A stretch of DNA of 64,000 bases from NCBI RefSeq assembly GCF_017743935.1, contig NZ_JAGHRE010000005.1, forward strand, positions 248,001-312,000. The letters are read 5' to 3'. Position numbers and translations under genes: made by a program. The notes below the pieces were generated by a model. The model searched no databases. It was given only the letters and a program-made list of their open reading frames with translations, and had not been told where the DNA came from. The DNA is from Tropicibacter sp. R16_0 (GTDB lineage Bacteria; Pseudomonadota; Alphaproteobacteria; Rhodobacterales; Rhodobacteraceae). Position 1 is the stretch's first letter. Every line of letters begins with the position of its first letter. Shown here in pieces: positions 24,687 through 32,998 of this stretch.

Positions 24687-26508
24687 GATATTCTCCGCTC
24701 GTCAGGTCCAGCCCCAGTTCTTCGGTCATCCACAGCAGCATGCGTTCCGTGGGGGTCAAACGGGCGCGGAATGCCAGAACCTGCCGGGCCAGAGCGGGTT
24801 CATCCGTGATCAACCCATCCACACCAAGCGAAATCATCTTGGACATTTGCAAAGGATCATTCACGGTCCAGACATACAGATCCTTGCCCGCTGCATCAGT
24901 TGAGTTGACCAAGGACACATTGGCCATACCCGCATTCACCGCAAGAAAGTCGCCCTCCAATTCTGTCAGATTGCCCACAGCGGTCGCGGCAAGAACACCC
25001 GCCCGCCATTCCGGACGCAGTTCCCGCATCTTGAGCACGGCCGGATACTTCAGCGACATGACCGCGACCTGATCCTGCATCCCAAGCTCTTCGACGATTG
25101 CGACCACGCGGTTTTCCAGATCCACGTCGTGACCATAATACTTCAACTCGATCAGTACTTTGGACTTGCCCCGCGCAGCTTGCAGTACTTCGTGCAATGT
25201 GGGTGTACGCTCGTCGGAATATGCCGGATCAAACCAGCTGCCGATGTCGATCTCGGCCAAGTCCGCCATCGTTGCGTCCCAGATCGTCAGGTTGACGCCG
25301 GCCAATTTCATGTAATCGCTGTCGTGCATGACGACCACTTCGCCGTCTGCCGTTTCCTGCACGTCGATCTCGACCCAATCGGCCTCATCCCCGATGGCCT
25401 TGACGACCGAAGCCATGGTGTTTTCCGGGCGCGATCCAGCGGCGCCACGGTGGGCAATGATCTCGACCTCATCGTCGGCTTCGACGGATTCAAGCAGCCC
25501 GTTGCCCATCCAAATCCCACCGACCATCGCCACGATCCCGACCCCGACGGTCAATGCCAACCGCACCCGCAAGCTTCCGCCATCCGTGCTGTCCGGGGCT
25601 TGCAATCGCTGCCCATCAAAAAACCCGTCCAGGAGAACGGCCAGCGCCCCAAGAGCCACGGCAGACAGAACGATCAAAGCCAGCCCCCAAAGCAGCACAA
25701 TTGCCATCGACAAGGTCAGTGCCGATTTCAGATGCCCCTCGGTGATTGGAATCAGGTTGATCGCCATGCCCGCAACGAACGCGATCACCAGTGAGATCGC
25801 CAGGCGCATGGCGACCCAGATGACCAGCTCGATCTTGAGTTGCGTTTGTTTGCCCTGCATCCGAATGCGGCTTTCACCAAAGGCATCACGGGGACGGATG
25901 CCTTCGAACAGGACCAGATGCAGCGCCAGCGCCCAGCTCGACAGACGCAGCAACAGGACAAACGCCAAGGCCAACAGGATCACGGCAACGATACCCACCG
26001 CAGCCAGGAAGGAAGGCGGCTTGTAGGTCAGGTAGTAGTTGATGTCATAGTCCCCGGTGGCCCACAGCATGATCACGCCCGCGACCAGCGCGAAGGGCGC
26101 AACCAACAGCAACACGCGCAACACAAACAGCAGGCCAAAAACCAACAACTCTTTCACATGGCTGACGACAAACCCAAACGCCGCCCAGGATGTGTGCCAG
26201 CGGTCGGCGCCATCATAGCGCAAGCTGGTGCTCATGACCGCAAAGCTCAGCACCTCGACCGTCAGCAGAATGCTGAGAACCGCCAGCGTCGCCAGGAACC
26301 CGACAGGGGTCAGGATGAAATAAGCGATGTCCTGATCGGTCAGCGCCGGCTGATCCGAAAGTGAAACCGCCAAATTGATGGTCGCCGCCATGCCGGGCGC
26401 GATCAACGCATAGGCCAGCAGGCGCAGCGCCATGTAAAGCGGAACAAACACCCGCCGTCTGGCCCAGGCCTGCGCATAAGCCTCTGTTACCGTGGAATAA
26501 CGCGACAC
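24670..26508 (-). CDS. Glycerophosphodiester phosphodiesterase with N-terminal membrane domain
   Basis: A 612-residue protein. The first ~330 residues are a multi-TM domain of the GPDPase-membrane type; the C-terminal TIM barrel starts at AHRGAAGSRPENT and includes EIDVQETADGEVVVMHD, the GDPD metal and catalytic residues. It hydrolyses glycerophosphodiesters to glycerol-3-phosphate and an alcohol. Start is GTG at 26508, preceded by GGGGAGA; the longer in-frame start at 26631 has no such site. It overlaps the PLA2-like gene by 17 bp. Confidence 0.92.
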   Translation of the reverse strand: MSRYSTVTEAYAQAWARRRVFVPLYMALRLLAYALIAPGMAATINLAVSLSDQPALTDQDIAYFILTPVGFLATLAVLSILLTVEVLSFAVMSTSLRYDGADRWHTSWAAFGFVVSHVKELLVFGLLFVLRVLLLVAPFALVAGVIMLWATGDYDINYYLTYKPPSFLAAVGIVAVILLALAFVLLLRLSSWALALHLVLFEGIRPRDAFGESRIRMQGKQTQLKIELVIWVAMRLAISLVIAFVAGMAINLIPITEGHLKSALTLSMAIVLLWGLALIVLSAVALGALAVLLDGFFDGQRLQAPDSTDGGSLRVRLALTVGVGIVAMVGGIWMGNGLLESVEADDEVEIIAHRGAAGSRPENTMASVVKAIGDEADWVEIDVQETADGEVVVMHDSDYMKLAGVNLTIWDATMADLAEIDIGSWFDPAYSDERTPTLHEVLQAARGKSKVLIELKYYGHDVDLENRVVAIVEELGMQDQVAVMSLKYPAVLKMRELRPEWRAGVLAATAVGNLTELEGDFLAVNAGMANVSLVNSTDAAGKDLYVWTVNDPLQMSKMISLGVDGLITDEPALARQVLAFRARLTPTERMLLWMTEELGLDLTSGEYRDTSP

Positions 26509-26642
26509 GAAAATCTCCCCTTCAATGCAGGCATTGAACGATGGGAAGCCATCCAAAGCAAGGGAAAGACTGCAGAACCGTCCGTTAACCGGAGCACGCC
26601 TCGTGTGGTGTTGCAGCTCAGGCAAACCCATCGCTCTGCGGT

Positions 26643-26725
26643 GTCGCGCCGCGCGTCAGCGCGGCGCCCGGCCCAACGGGAGGAGGGCATCTGTGATGCC
26701 TGATCGACGGGCGGGAGCGCCCCCG
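26643..26725 (+). repeat. Dispersed palindromic repeat, copy B (single unit)
   Basis: It holds GCGCGTCAGCGCG, GGCGCCCGGCCCAAC, GGGAGGAGGGCATC, a GATGCC arm and GGGCGGGAGCGCCCCC, and aligns with copy A almost end to end; only the central hairpin sequence differs while its pairing is kept. It lies between two minus-strand genes. Confidence 0.8.
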
Positions 26726-26756
26726 GACTTGAGCCGCCGACCCGGCGAAGCTTGCT

Positions 26757-27218
26757 TCAGCTCTCGTCCGAGGCTTCAAGGTCGGCGGCCAGGCGAAAGC
26801 CGATGCGCGTGGCGGGCGTGTCTTCTTTTGGTTTGGGCAGGGCCCGCAGCATCACGTTCAACTGGCTCACGTGTTGCACCAACTGGGTGCGGACACCGTT
26901 TGAATCGCTGCCATAGAAAGTGATGATATCCGGGTCGAAGTACCCCATCCCCTCAATCCGAAGCACCCCGGCGTCACCACCGGTGAACCCCATGGCAACC
27001 TCATGCTCACCGTCTAACTGTTCTTCGAAGCTGCGAATGTAAAGGATCAGGCGCTCATAAGCCCAGCGCGACGGACTTTTGGCCTCGACAGGTTTTTGCA
27101 TCTGGGCAGGCACCGGGCCCAGCTTGGGTTGACGCTCAGGGTCTGCATGGACCTCGTGATGGCGCGGCAAAGCCGCTGCTTCTGCCGCTTCGGCCGCCGT
27201 TTCGATCTTGTCGTCCAT
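26757..27218 (-). CDS. Conserved hypothetical protein, DUF6173-like, 153 aa
   Basis: A soluble protein with an Ala/Glu-rich N-terminal tail, then SPSRWAYERLILYIRSFEEQ and EVAMGFTGGDAGVLRIEGMG, which I recall from Rhodobacterales proteins annotated as DUF6173. The DUF number is from memory. No catalytic motif or membrane segment is seen. It lies 16 bp downstream of the MBL gene start in the opposite order, with the two transcribed the same way. Confidence 0.7.
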   Translation of the reverse strand: MDDKIETAAEAAEAAALPRHHEVHADPERQPKLGPVPAQMQKPVEAKSPSRWAYERLILYIRSFEEQLDGEHEVAMGFTGGDAGVLRIEGMGYFDPDIITFYGSDSNGVRTQLVQHVSQLNVMLRALPKPKEDTPATRIGFRLAADLEASDES

Positions 27219-27234
27219 GCTATAGTCCCTGAAT

Positions 27235-28281
27235 TTAGTCTTTGCGCTGATACAACCAGGCCCCGTCCTCGCGGCGGGTCCGGATCACCTCTCCGATATG
27301 GTAGAGATGGTTCACATGCGCAACGGCCTCGACCAGCGCCAGGCCATATTCCCCCTCACCGATGGTGCGTTTGAACAAGGGCGCAAAGCACTCGGACGCG
27401 GGTTTGGGCGTGTCCAAATGGTTCAGCAGACGTTTGAGCGCGCCATGGTGATTGTCAATCAACTGACGCATCCGCATCGGCAAGCCCGTAAAGGGCAGCT
27501 TGTGGCCACCCAGCGCCAGATGATCCTCGCGTGCCAAAGGCGCCAGCCGCTCGCAGGCCTCAAGCCATTCGGCCAACGGATCGGCCAGTGGTTCGGTCGC
27601 ATAAACGCCAATGTTGGGGCTGATCGAAGACAGGATCTGATCGCCGGTGATCACCAGATTGTCGTCCCTGCTCCAGAACGTGGCATGTTCAGGCGCGTGG
27701 CCATTGCCCATATGCACGTCCCAATCGCGCCCGCCCATGCGGAACACGTCACCCTGCTTGATCCGCCGGAACCCCAGCGGCATCGGATAGACCATATCCG
27801 AAAAATTGAACGGGCGATCCGCCATCCGCTTGGCCAAGATGTCCGCATCCATACCCGCCGAGCGGTAATAGTCCAGCGTCTCTTCCGGCCAGTTTTCCTG
27901 AACGTCCAGCGTCAGCATGCGCGAGAACAGCCACGCCGTGCGCGTTGTCACCAACTCGGCCCCATGCTCGGACTGAAACCAGCCCGCCAACCCCATGTGA
28001 TCGGGATGATGATGGGTTACCACTACGCGGGACACAGGCTTGCCGCCCAACGGTCCCGCCATCAACTGTTCCCAGATGGCGCGCGATTTCTTGGAGGCAA
28101 AGCCGGTGTCGATCACGGTCCAGCTGTCACCCTCGTCCAATGCATAGACGTTGACATGGTCCAGTTTCATCGGCAGCGGCAGACGCATCCACAGCACACC
28201 CTCGGCCACTTCGATGGCCTCACCCAGTGCGGGCGGGGTGTCCCAGGGGTATCGCATCGCCAGCGTCTGCGCCCCGTCCAT
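27235..28281 (-). CDS. MBL-fold metallo-hydrolase
   Basis: A 348-residue metallo-beta-lactamase-fold enzyme. The zinc motif THHHPDHMG, the upstream strand WTVIDTGF and later GNGHAPEH and HKLPF-type segments fit the glyoxalase II-like group, with a C-terminal helical extension. Its ATG overlaps the stop of the acyl-CoA dehydrogenase by one base (TGATG), so both are made together; a thioester hydrolase role beside acyl-CoA oxidation is possible but not shown. Confidence 0.88.
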   Translation of the reverse strand: MDGAQTLAMRYPWDTPPALGEAIEVAEGVLWMRLPLPMKLDHVNVYALDEGDSWTVIDTGFASKKSRAIWEQLMAGPLGGKPVSRVVVTHHHPDHMGLAGWFQSEHGAELVTTRTAWLFSRMLTLDVQENWPEETLDYYRSAGMDADILAKRMADRPFNFSDMVYPMPLGFRRIKQGDVFRMGGRDWDVHMGNGHAPEHATFWSRDDNLVITGDQILSSISPNIGVYATEPLADPLAEWLEACERLAPLAREDHLALGGHKLPFTGLPMRMRQLIDNHHGALKRLLNHLDTPKPASECFAPLFKRTIGEGEYGLALVEAVAHVNHLYHIGEVIRTRREDGAWLYQRKD

Positions 28282-29984
28282 CAGGCGACCAGCTCGTCGA
28301 TGGTCAGACCGTAAACGTCAGCCGAGCCGTTCTGCGCCTGCGCCAGCAAGCCAGCGTGTTCGGGCAGCAGTGCATTGATGTAGAAGCGTGCCAGTTTCTC
28401 ACGCGGACCAGCCGGATCGGCCATGGCGGCCACCAGGTGATAATGGCCACCCAGAACACGCGCAAAGGCCTGCAGGTAGGGAACTGCGCCAGCAAAACGC
28501 TCGTTCAGGTCACCTTGCGCCACCAGCCATTCAGTTGCCTCGCGCAGGGTTTCCGTGGCTTCCCATACCGGACCGGCAAGTTCCGGTACCGTGGCCCGGG
28601 CGCGTTCGGCGTGATCTTCGATCTCGTCGAGCAGCTTGGCCGCGGCCTCTCCGCCGTCCATCATCTTGCGCGCCACAAGGTCCATGGCTTGAATACCGTT
28701 GGTACCCTCGTAGATCGCGGTCACGCGGACATCGCGATAAAACTGCGCGGCACCGGTCTCTTCGATAAAGCCCATTCCGCCGTGCACCTGCACACCGGTC
28801 TCGGCCACACGCATTCCCGTCTCAGTACCAAAGGCCTTGGCGATCGGGGTCAGGAACGCCGCACGCGCCGCCCATTCGGCATCGCCGGTTGCGGTCTGCA
28901 TGTCGATGGCTGCTGCACAGTTCAACAAGATCGCCCGCGACGCAAAGACATCAGCCTTCATGCTCATCAGCATCCGGCGCACATCGGCGTGGTCCACGAT
29001 TGTGCCGCTTGGTGTCTTGCCCTGCTTGCGCTCCAGCGCATAGGCCAGCGCGTGCTGATAGGCGCCTTCGGCGACACCAACGCCCTGGCCACCCACACCC
29101 AGACGGGCGTTGTTCATCATGGTGAACATCGCGGCCATGCCACCGTGTTCCTTACCGACAAGCCAGCCCTTGGCGCCATCAAACTGCATCACGCAGGTTG
29201 GCGAGCCATGCAGACCCATCTTGTGCTCCAGGCTCACCACCTTGAGGCTGTTGGCCACGCCCGCCTCGCCATTGTCGTCGGGCAGATGCTTGGGCACGAT
29301 GAACAGGCTGATGCCCTTTGTACCAGGCACCCCATCGGGCAGGCGCGCCAGAACCAGGTGGCAGACGTTGCTGGCAAAGTCGTTGTCACCCCAAGAGATA
29401 TAGATCTTCTGCCCAGTCACCGAATAGCTGCCATCGCCATTGTCCACGGCTTTGGAGCTGAGCGCCCCCACGTCCGACCCGGCCTGAGGTTCGGTCAGGT
29501 TCATTGTGCCGGACCACTCACCCGACATGAGTTTCGGCAGAAACAGCTCCTTGATGGCATCACTGGCGTGATGCTCCATCGCTTCGATCTGCCCCTGGCT
29601 CATCAGCGGCGCAAGCTGCAGCGACAAGCAGGCGGCGCTCATCATTTCGTTCACCGCGGTGGTCACGGTCATCGGCAGCCCCATGCCGCCATACTCGGGA
29701 TCACCACTCATCCCGATCCAGCCCCCTTCGGAAATGGCTTTCCAACCTTCGGAGTAACCTGGCGACGTGCGCACGACACCGTTCTCCAGGCGCGCAGGTT
29801 CCAGATCACCGGGACGCTGCAGGGGCGACATAACCTCTTCGCACATCTTGCCGGCTTCAGTCAGGATGGCGTCAACCACATCATCCGAGGCTTCCGAGAA
29901 CTTCTCGGTCCCGGCAATCTGATCAAAGCCTGCCACATGACGAAACAGGAATTGGTAATCGGTGACTGGTGCGCGATAGGGCAT
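28281..29984 (-). CDS. Acyl-CoA dehydrogenase with C-terminal extension (DmdC-like class)
   Basis: A 567-residue flavoprotein: N-terminal ACAD domains, the FAD/substrate region TMNLTEPQAGSDVGAL, the catalytic Glu in AIYEGTNGIQAMDL, and an extra ~150-residue C-terminal domain as in the long ACAD class that includes DmdC (3-methylmercaptopropionyl-CoA dehydrogenase). Substrate cannot be decided here. Electrons would go through ETF to the ETF-QO encoded at 13332. ATG at 29984; coupled to the MBL hydrolase. Confidence 0.92.
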   Translation of the reverse strand: MPYRAPVTDYQFLFRHVAGFDQIAGTEKFSEASDDVVDAILTEAGKMCEEVMSPLQRPGDLEPARLENGVVRTSPGYSEGWKAISEGGWIGMSGDPEYGGMGLPMTVTTAVNEMMSAACLSLQLAPLMSQGQIEAMEHHASDAIKELFLPKLMSGEWSGTMNLTEPQAGSDVGALSSKAVDNGDGSYSVTGQKIYISWGDNDFASNVCHLVLARLPDGVPGTKGISLFIVPKHLPDDNGEAGVANSLKVVSLEHKMGLHGSPTCVMQFDGAKGWLVGKEHGGMAAMFTMMNNARLGVGGQGVGVAEGAYQHALAYALERKQGKTPSGTIVDHADVRRMLMSMKADVFASRAILLNCAAAIDMQTATGDAEWAARAAFLTPIAKAFGTETGMRVAETGVQVHGGMGFIEETGAAQFYRDVRVTAIYEGTNGIQAMDLVARKMMDGGEAAAKLLDEIEDHAERARATVPELAGPVWEATETLREATEWLVAQGDLNERFAGAVPYLQAFARVLGGHYHLVAAMADPAGPREKLARFYINALLPEHAGLLAQAQNGSADVYGLTIDELVA

Positions 29985-30115
29985 TTGGTTCCCTCGGATG
30001 GTTGGGCGGTGCGCGCGGGCTTGGCTTCCACGTCGGGCACCGATAAAAGACAGGATTTGGACGATTACCTATCCAGCGCCCCCATGCAAGCAACCAAAAC
30101 GCCGCGTCACCGACC

Positions 30116-31066
30116 ATGAATCGTAAGGACACATCCTATTTGACAGCCCGCCCTGCCGACATTGTCACGGCGGCTGATCTGCTGCGCGCGGGCGAGCTGG
30201 TCGCGTTTCCCACCGAAACGGTTTATGGCCTTGGCGGCGATGCGCGCAACGATGAAGCTGTCGCGGGGATCTACACCGCCAAGGGACGGCCCAGCTTCAA
30301 CCCATTGATTGCCCATGTCCCGAGTGTTGAGGCCGCCAAACGCCATGTCGTCTGGACGGATGAGGCCGACCGCCTGGCGCAAGCCTTTTGGCCCGGGCCT
30401 CTAACCCTGGTTCTGCCACTCAAACCGGATCACGGGATCTCTCCGCTGGTCACCGCTGGTCTGGACACGCTGGCGGTGCGCGTACCGGCCCATGATACGG
30501 CGCGCGCGCTGCTGGCTGAATTCGACGGGCCAGTGGCTGCCCCTTCGGCCAATCCATCGGGCCGGATCAGTCCCACAACGGCCGCGCATGTGCGCGCCGG
30601 ACTGGACGGGCGCATTGCGGCGGTGCTGGATGACGGCCCTTGCGGCGTTGGATTGGAATCCACCATTGTCGGATTGGCAGGCACGCCGACACTGCTCCGC
30701 CCCGGAGGGCTTTCGGCAGACATGGTCGAGGCCTGCCTGGGCCAATCCATCGGCACCTACAAACAGGGCGACGCCCTGTCCGCGCCCGGTCAGCTGCTGT
30801 CGCACTACGCGCCGGAATCAAGCGTTCGGTTGAACGTCGAAACCCCAGTGGGTGACGAAATTGTGCTGGGGTTCGGCAATGTGCCCTGCGATCTGAACCT
30901 GTCCGCCGCGGGTGACCTGACCGAAGCTGCGGCAAATCTGTTCTCGGCCCTGCACCAGCTGGACGGCACGGGGCGCCCAATTGCCGTGTCTCCGATTCCT
31001 GAAAAGGGACTGGGATTGGCAATCAACGACCGTCTGCGCCGCGCAGCTGCCCCTCGGGGAGCTTGA
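30116..31066 (+). CDS. L-threonylcarbamoyladenylate synthase (Sua5/YrdC)
   Basis: A 316-residue Sua5-type enzyme. It makes threonylcarbamoyl-AMP from threonine, bicarbonate and ATP for the tRNA t6A37 modification. The N-terminal YrdC domain holds GELVAFPTETVYGLGGDA, the KGRPSFNPL basic loop and APSANPSGRIS; the shorter C-terminal Sua5 domain follows SHYAPES. It is divergent from the acyl-CoA dehydrogenase and its stop abuts that of yqgE. Confidence 0.94.
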   Translation: MNRKDTSYLTARPADIVTAADLLRAGELVAFPTETVYGLGGDARNDEAVAGIYTAKGRPSFNPLIAHVPSVEAAKRHVVWTDEADRLAQAFWPGPLTLVLPLKPDHGISPLVTAGLDTLAVRVPAHDTARALLAEFDGPVAAPSANPSGRISPTTAAHVRAGLDGRIAAVLDDGPCGVGLESTIVGLAGTPTLLRPGGLSADMVEACLGQSIGTYKQGDALSAPGQLLSHYAPESSVRLNVETPVGDEIVLGFGNVPCDLNLSAAGDLTEAAANLFSALHQLDGTGRPIAVSPIPEKGLGLAINDRLRRAAAPRGA

Positions 31067-31621
31067 TCAGGCGTGACCGGCGCTGGCCGATAGGGTCAGG
31101 GGGTCGATGCCAAGGGACTTCAGCGCCCCTTCCCACTTGTTGCTGTCATCCAGATCGAAAACCAGCTCCAACTCGGCATCTGCGGTCAGCCAGCCATTTG
31201 CCGCGATCTCATCTTCCAACTGACCGGGTCCCCAGCCCGAGTAACCCAGCATCAGCAACCCGCGTGTGGGCCCGTCGCCGTTGGCAATATCTTCCAGCAC
31301 ATCCAAAGTGGCAGACATGCTGAAGCCGCCGCCAATCTCCAGCGAATGCAGGTTCGCCTCGTAATCGGACGAGTGCAGGACAAAGCCGCGACCGGTTTCC
31401 ACAGGGCCACCAAACCGCACAGGGCGCTCGCCAATACGGCGAGAGGGGCAATTGATGTCCAATTGTTCCAACAGCGCCGAGAGAGGCAGATCGGCGGGTT
31501 TGTTCACGATCAGCCCCATGGCCCCGTCATCACCATGGCTGCAGACATAGACCACCGAATGGGCAAAGCGGGGATCGCCCATGCCGGGCATGGCTATCAA
31601 AAGCTTGCCGGTCAGATTCAT
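31067..31621 (-). CDS. YqgE/AlgH family (UPF0301) protein
   Basis: A 184-residue YqgE/AlgH protein: [20 protein letters not shown] at the start, [26 protein letters not shown] and [13 protein letters not shown] are the family's landmarks. Its role is not settled; AlgH was first linked to alginate regulation. The ATG at 31621 matches the usual start of E. coli YqgE; an upstream ATG at 31642 is possible. It ends convergently against the Sua5 gene with no spacer. Confidence 0.9.
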   Translation of the reverse strand: MNLTGKLLIAMPGMGDPRFAHSVVYVCSHGDDGAMGLIVNKPADLPLSALLEQLDINCPSRRIGERPVRFGGPVETGRGFVLHSSDYEANLHSLEIGGGFSMSATLDVLEDIANGDGPTRGLLMLGYSGWGPGQLEDEIAANGWLTADAELELVFDLDDSNKWEGALKSLGIDPLTLSASAGHA

Positions 31622-31765
31622 CTTGGTGTTCTCTTGCTCCATATACCCCAAGAATGGACACGCCCCGGCGACGGCGCAAGGGCCACGGTCACAAACAAGG
31701 GAAATATTCCCGAGCTGACCCGAACGTGACTTGGATTTCATCGCCGAAACGCGCATCTAAGGGAC

Positions 31766-32569
31766 ATGCTTAGATCCGTTGCCTTGGCCGTTTGCCTGAC
31801 CGTTCCTTCTGTTACCGCCGCGCAAGTGGGTGGGCTGGATGACATCGTTCAGCTTGAAATTCTGGACGGAGGTCAAACCGACCACGGCACCTATATCGGG
31901 GCGGTCAAGATGACGCTTGCCGACGGGTGGAAGACCTATTGGCGCGCGCCTGGCGATGCGGGCGTTCCCCCGCAGTTCGACTGGCGCGGGTCCCGCAACG
32001 TGGGCGAGGTTTCGTTCACCTGGCCCTCGCCCAAGGTCTTTGATCAGAACGGCCTGCGCACCATCGGGTATGAAAACCAGCTGATCCTGCCGGTCGAGAT
32101 CACGCCAAAGCGCGCAGGCAAACCGGTGCAGTTGAAAGGGCGGATGTCGTTTGGAGTGTGCAGTGATGTCTGCGTTCCTGCCCAACTGAAGTTCGACCAT
32201 GATCTGGACGCCTCTGCCGGTCGCAACCCCGCAATTGCGGCGGCTTTGGCCGCGCGTCCCTATTCGGCGCGCGAAGCTGGCGTGAAATCCGCCACATGTC
32301 GCCTGTCGCCCACCAAGGACGGGATGCAGATCGAGGCCAAGGTGCGCCTGCCTGCGACCGGTGGAACCGAGATGATGATCATTGAACCGGGTGATCCGTC
32401 GCTTTGGGCCTCCGAGCCGCAGACCCGACGCGAGGGTAATGTGTTAACCTCGACCGCCGAGCTGATCAGTGACAGTGGAAACGCCTTTGCGATCGACCGA
32501 TCCGAGATCCGCCTGACCGTTCTGGGTGGGTCCCACAGTGTCGATATCAAAGGCTGCACACCGGGCTGA
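31766..32569 (+). CDS. Exported DsbD N-terminal-domain-like protein
   Basis: A 267-residue protein with a signal peptide (MLRSVALAVCLTVPSVTA) and a DsbD-alpha/DsbC-type immunoglobulin-like domain marked by GDAGVPPQFDW and FGVCSDVCVPAQLKF, where C-x3-C is the likely redox pair. It lacks the membrane and thioredoxin domains of full DsbD, so it probably accepts electrons from another partner in the periplasm. A NUDIX gene follows after 3 bp. Confidence 0.85.
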   Translation: MLRSVALAVCLTVPSVTAAQVGGLDDIVQLEILDGGQTDHGTYIGAVKMTLADGWKTYWRAPGDAGVPPQFDWRGSRNVGEVSFTWPSPKVFDQNGLRTIGYENQLILPVEITPKRAGKPVQLKGRMSFGVCSDVCVPAQLKFDHDLDASAGRNPAIAAALAARPYSAREAGVKSATCRLSPTKDGMQIEAKVRLPATGGTEMMIIEPGDPSLWASEPQTRREGNVLTSTAELISDSGNAFAIDRSEIRLTVLGGSHSVDIKGCTPG

Positions 32570-32572
32570 TCC

Positions 32573-32998
32573 ATGAGTTCACCTATCCCCAAACTCGGCG
32601 CGTTGGCCGTCGTGATCCGTGACGGCCACGTGCTGTTGGCACAACGCAAAAAGCAGCCCGACGCGGGGCTGTGGGGCTTTCCCGGTGGTCATGTGGAATG
32701 GGGCGAAACGGCGTTGACGGCTGCCAGCCGCGAGTTGCGGGAAGAAACCGGCGTTGTCGCCGAACCCGTAGAATATCTTACAAACTATGACCTGATCCGG
32801 CAGGATGATGCAGGCCAGACCGTCACGCACTACCTATTGGTTGGCGTGCTGTGTTCCTACATCGAAGGCACACCGCGCGTCGTTGACGAAATCGCCGACG
32901 TTCGATGGGTGCCTTTTGACGTGGTTCACGCCAAAGAGCTGCCGATGAGCGCGCGGGTCGCTGACCTGTTGAACCTGGCCCTTACGCGCGCGACGTAG
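32573..32998 (+). CDS. NUDIX hydrolase
   Basis: A 141-residue NUDIX protein with the complete box [23 protein letters not shown] (GX5EX7REUXEEXGU), preceded by GLWGFPGG. Such enzymes hydrolyse nucleoside diphosphates linked to another group; the ADP-ribose/8-oxo-dGTP choice cannot be made. It starts 3 bp after the DsbD-like gene and ends inside the RND transporter gene by 17 bp on the opposite strand. Confidence 0.92.
   Translation: MSSPIPKLGALAVVIRDGHVLLAQRKKQPDAGLWGFPGGHVEWGETALTAASRELREETGVVAEPVEYLTNYDLIRQDDAGQTVTHYLLVGVLCSYIEGTPRVVDEIADVRWVPFDVVHAKELPMSARVADLLNLALTRAT

Noticed and set aside
28227-30119. 630-aa open frame on the plus strand
   Set aside because: It is the antisense shadow of the acyl-CoA dehydrogenase gene; its composition (many His, Arg and Gln) is typical of reverse frames in GC-rich genes.
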